A stretch of 31,348 bases of DNA from CAIQJJ01 sp964606085. Lineage in GTDB: Bacteria > Chloroflexota > Anaerolineae > Anaerolineales > UBA4823. Shown piece after piece: positions 30,799-31,348 of this stretch. The number at the start of each line of letters is the position of its first letter. The first letter of the stretch is position 1. Where the stretch lies: NCBI GenBank assembly GCA_964606085.1, contig CAZSFD010000059.1, forward strand, positions 1 through 31,348. The letters run 5' to 3'. The position numbers were made by a program, and so were the translations under genes. Under the pieces are notes generated by a model that saw only the letters and a program-made list of their open reading frames with translations, did no database searches and had not been told where the DNA came from.

Positions 30799-31348
30799 AT
30801 GGCAGCGTATCGCATTCTCACTTTTGACGGCGGGGGGATTTTGGGGCTGCTTTCGATCACGTTGATCGAGCGATTGGAGAAGGAACGCCCTGGCTTTTTG
30901 AACATGGTGGATATGTTCGCGGGGACATCCACGGGGGGGATTATTGCCCTGGCGCTGGCTTCGGGAATGCCGCCGACCGAAGTGCGCCAGATGTATGAAA
31001 AGTTGGGCCGCGAGGTGTTCCAGGATACCTTATTTGACAATATCAAGGATGTTGGGCAGTTGTTGGGTGCGCAGTATTCCAATGCGCCCCTGAAAAAATT
31101 TCTCAGCGAGACCTTCCGCGAGAAGACGCTGGGCGACCTGCCCAAGCGGGTGCTGATTTCATCTTTCGATCTGGATAATGATTCAGACGTGCCTGAAAAG
31201 CCGCGCACCTGGAAGCCCAAGTTTTTCCACAATTTTCCCGGCCCTGACTCCGATAGCGGCGAAAAGGTGGTCAATGTGGCGCTTTATACCAGCGCCGCGC
31301 CGACGTATTTTCCGATTGTGGATGGTTACACCGATGGCGGCGTGGTGG
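30799..31348 (+). CDS. Patatin-like phospholipase (cut by window edge)
   Basis: The first 183 residues of a lipid acyl hydrolase. The oxyanion loop is DGGGILGL at residues 10-17. The nucleophile Ser44 is in GTSTGG. The dyad Asp is in TDGG just before the window edge, so the catalytic pair is complete. ATG 30799 has AAAGGAG 6 bases upstream, the best ribosome-binding site in the window. Patatins act as housekeeping lipases, secreted effectors (ExoU type, less likely here: no signal) or membrane-degrading effectors in defence systems such as CBASS (CapV). The neighbours that would decide are outside the window. Confidence 0.93.
   Translation, partial: MAAYRILTFDGGGILGLLSITLIERLEKERPGFLNMVDMFAGTSTGGIIALALASGMPPTEVRQMYEKLGREVFQDTLFDNIKDVGQLLGAQYSNAPLKKFLSETFREKTLGDLPKRVLISSFDLDNDSDVPEKPRTWKPKFFHNFPGPDSDSGEKVVNVALYTSAAPTYFPIVDGYTDGGVV

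Overview
The window looks like a chromosome segment of a moderately GC-rich, probably anaerobic bacterium. The gene mix suggests Chloroflexota, perhaps Anaerolineae: a stand-alone giant alpha-2-macroglobulin, a tungsten-type aldehyde ferredoxin oxidoreductase, [NiFe]-hydrogenase maturation genes, DegV, and many short tandem repeats with 7-base units. This placement is an inference from gene content; there is no rRNA or marker phylogeny here.

Layout. 1-1930 is an accessory edge: the C-terminal part of a DDE transposase cut by the window, non-coding DNA, and a small excisionase-like helix-turn-helix gene just downstream of a tRNA-Lys(CUU) gene that has a perfect consensus promoter. 2.0-8.0 kb is one gene for a 1979-residue thioester alpha-2-macroglobulin. 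8.1-13.7 kb is a minus-strand housekeeping block: ygfZ, ftsH, and the fabF-fabH pair. 13.9-16.5 kb is a tightly overlapping plus-strand operon: tgt, uppP and a PstS-like lipoprotein. It meets, stop codon against stop codon, a minus-strand signalling pair made of a lone receiver and a receiver-GGDEF diguanylate cyclase. At 18.0-19.4 kb an arfB-like rescue factor diverges from an aldo/keto reductase. At 19.4-23.9 kb a vapBC-type toxin-antitoxin pair is joined by 4-base overlaps to hypF, followed by hypC and hypD. Minus-strand degV (23.9-24.8 kb) has a long structured leader ending in an intrinsic terminator. 25.0-25.55 kb is a gene-free repeat cluster. 25.6-27.0 kb is a DEAD-box helicase, convergent with a bifunctional NAD(P)H-hydrate repair enzyme and an AOR-family oxidoreductase (27.1-30.5 kb). 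A 175-base array of 25 exact heptamers separates the AOR from a patatin-like phospholipase that runs off the right edge.

How it fits together. FabF/FabH build fatty acids, DegV is a fatty-acid-binding family, and patatin is a lipid acyl hydrolase, but only fabF-fabH form an obvious unit. HypF/C/D imply a [NiFe]-hydrogenase elsewhere in the genome; hypE, hypA and hypB are not in the window. With the AOR they suggest fermentative or anaerobic redox metabolism.

The most interesting points are: (1) the degV leader, with promoter, start-site hairpin, a multi-helix domain closed by a 10-bp helix, and a terminator, which has the architecture of a riboswitch of a class I do not recognise; (2) heptanucleotide repeats between genes and also inside hypF at five in-frame sites, inside nnr, and forming the C-terminus of the AOR; (3) several genes whose stop codon is supplied by a repeat; (4) a toxin-antitoxin pair heading a hydrogenase-maturation operon, with a palindrome over its promoter; (5) an apparently leaderless GTG start for tgt.
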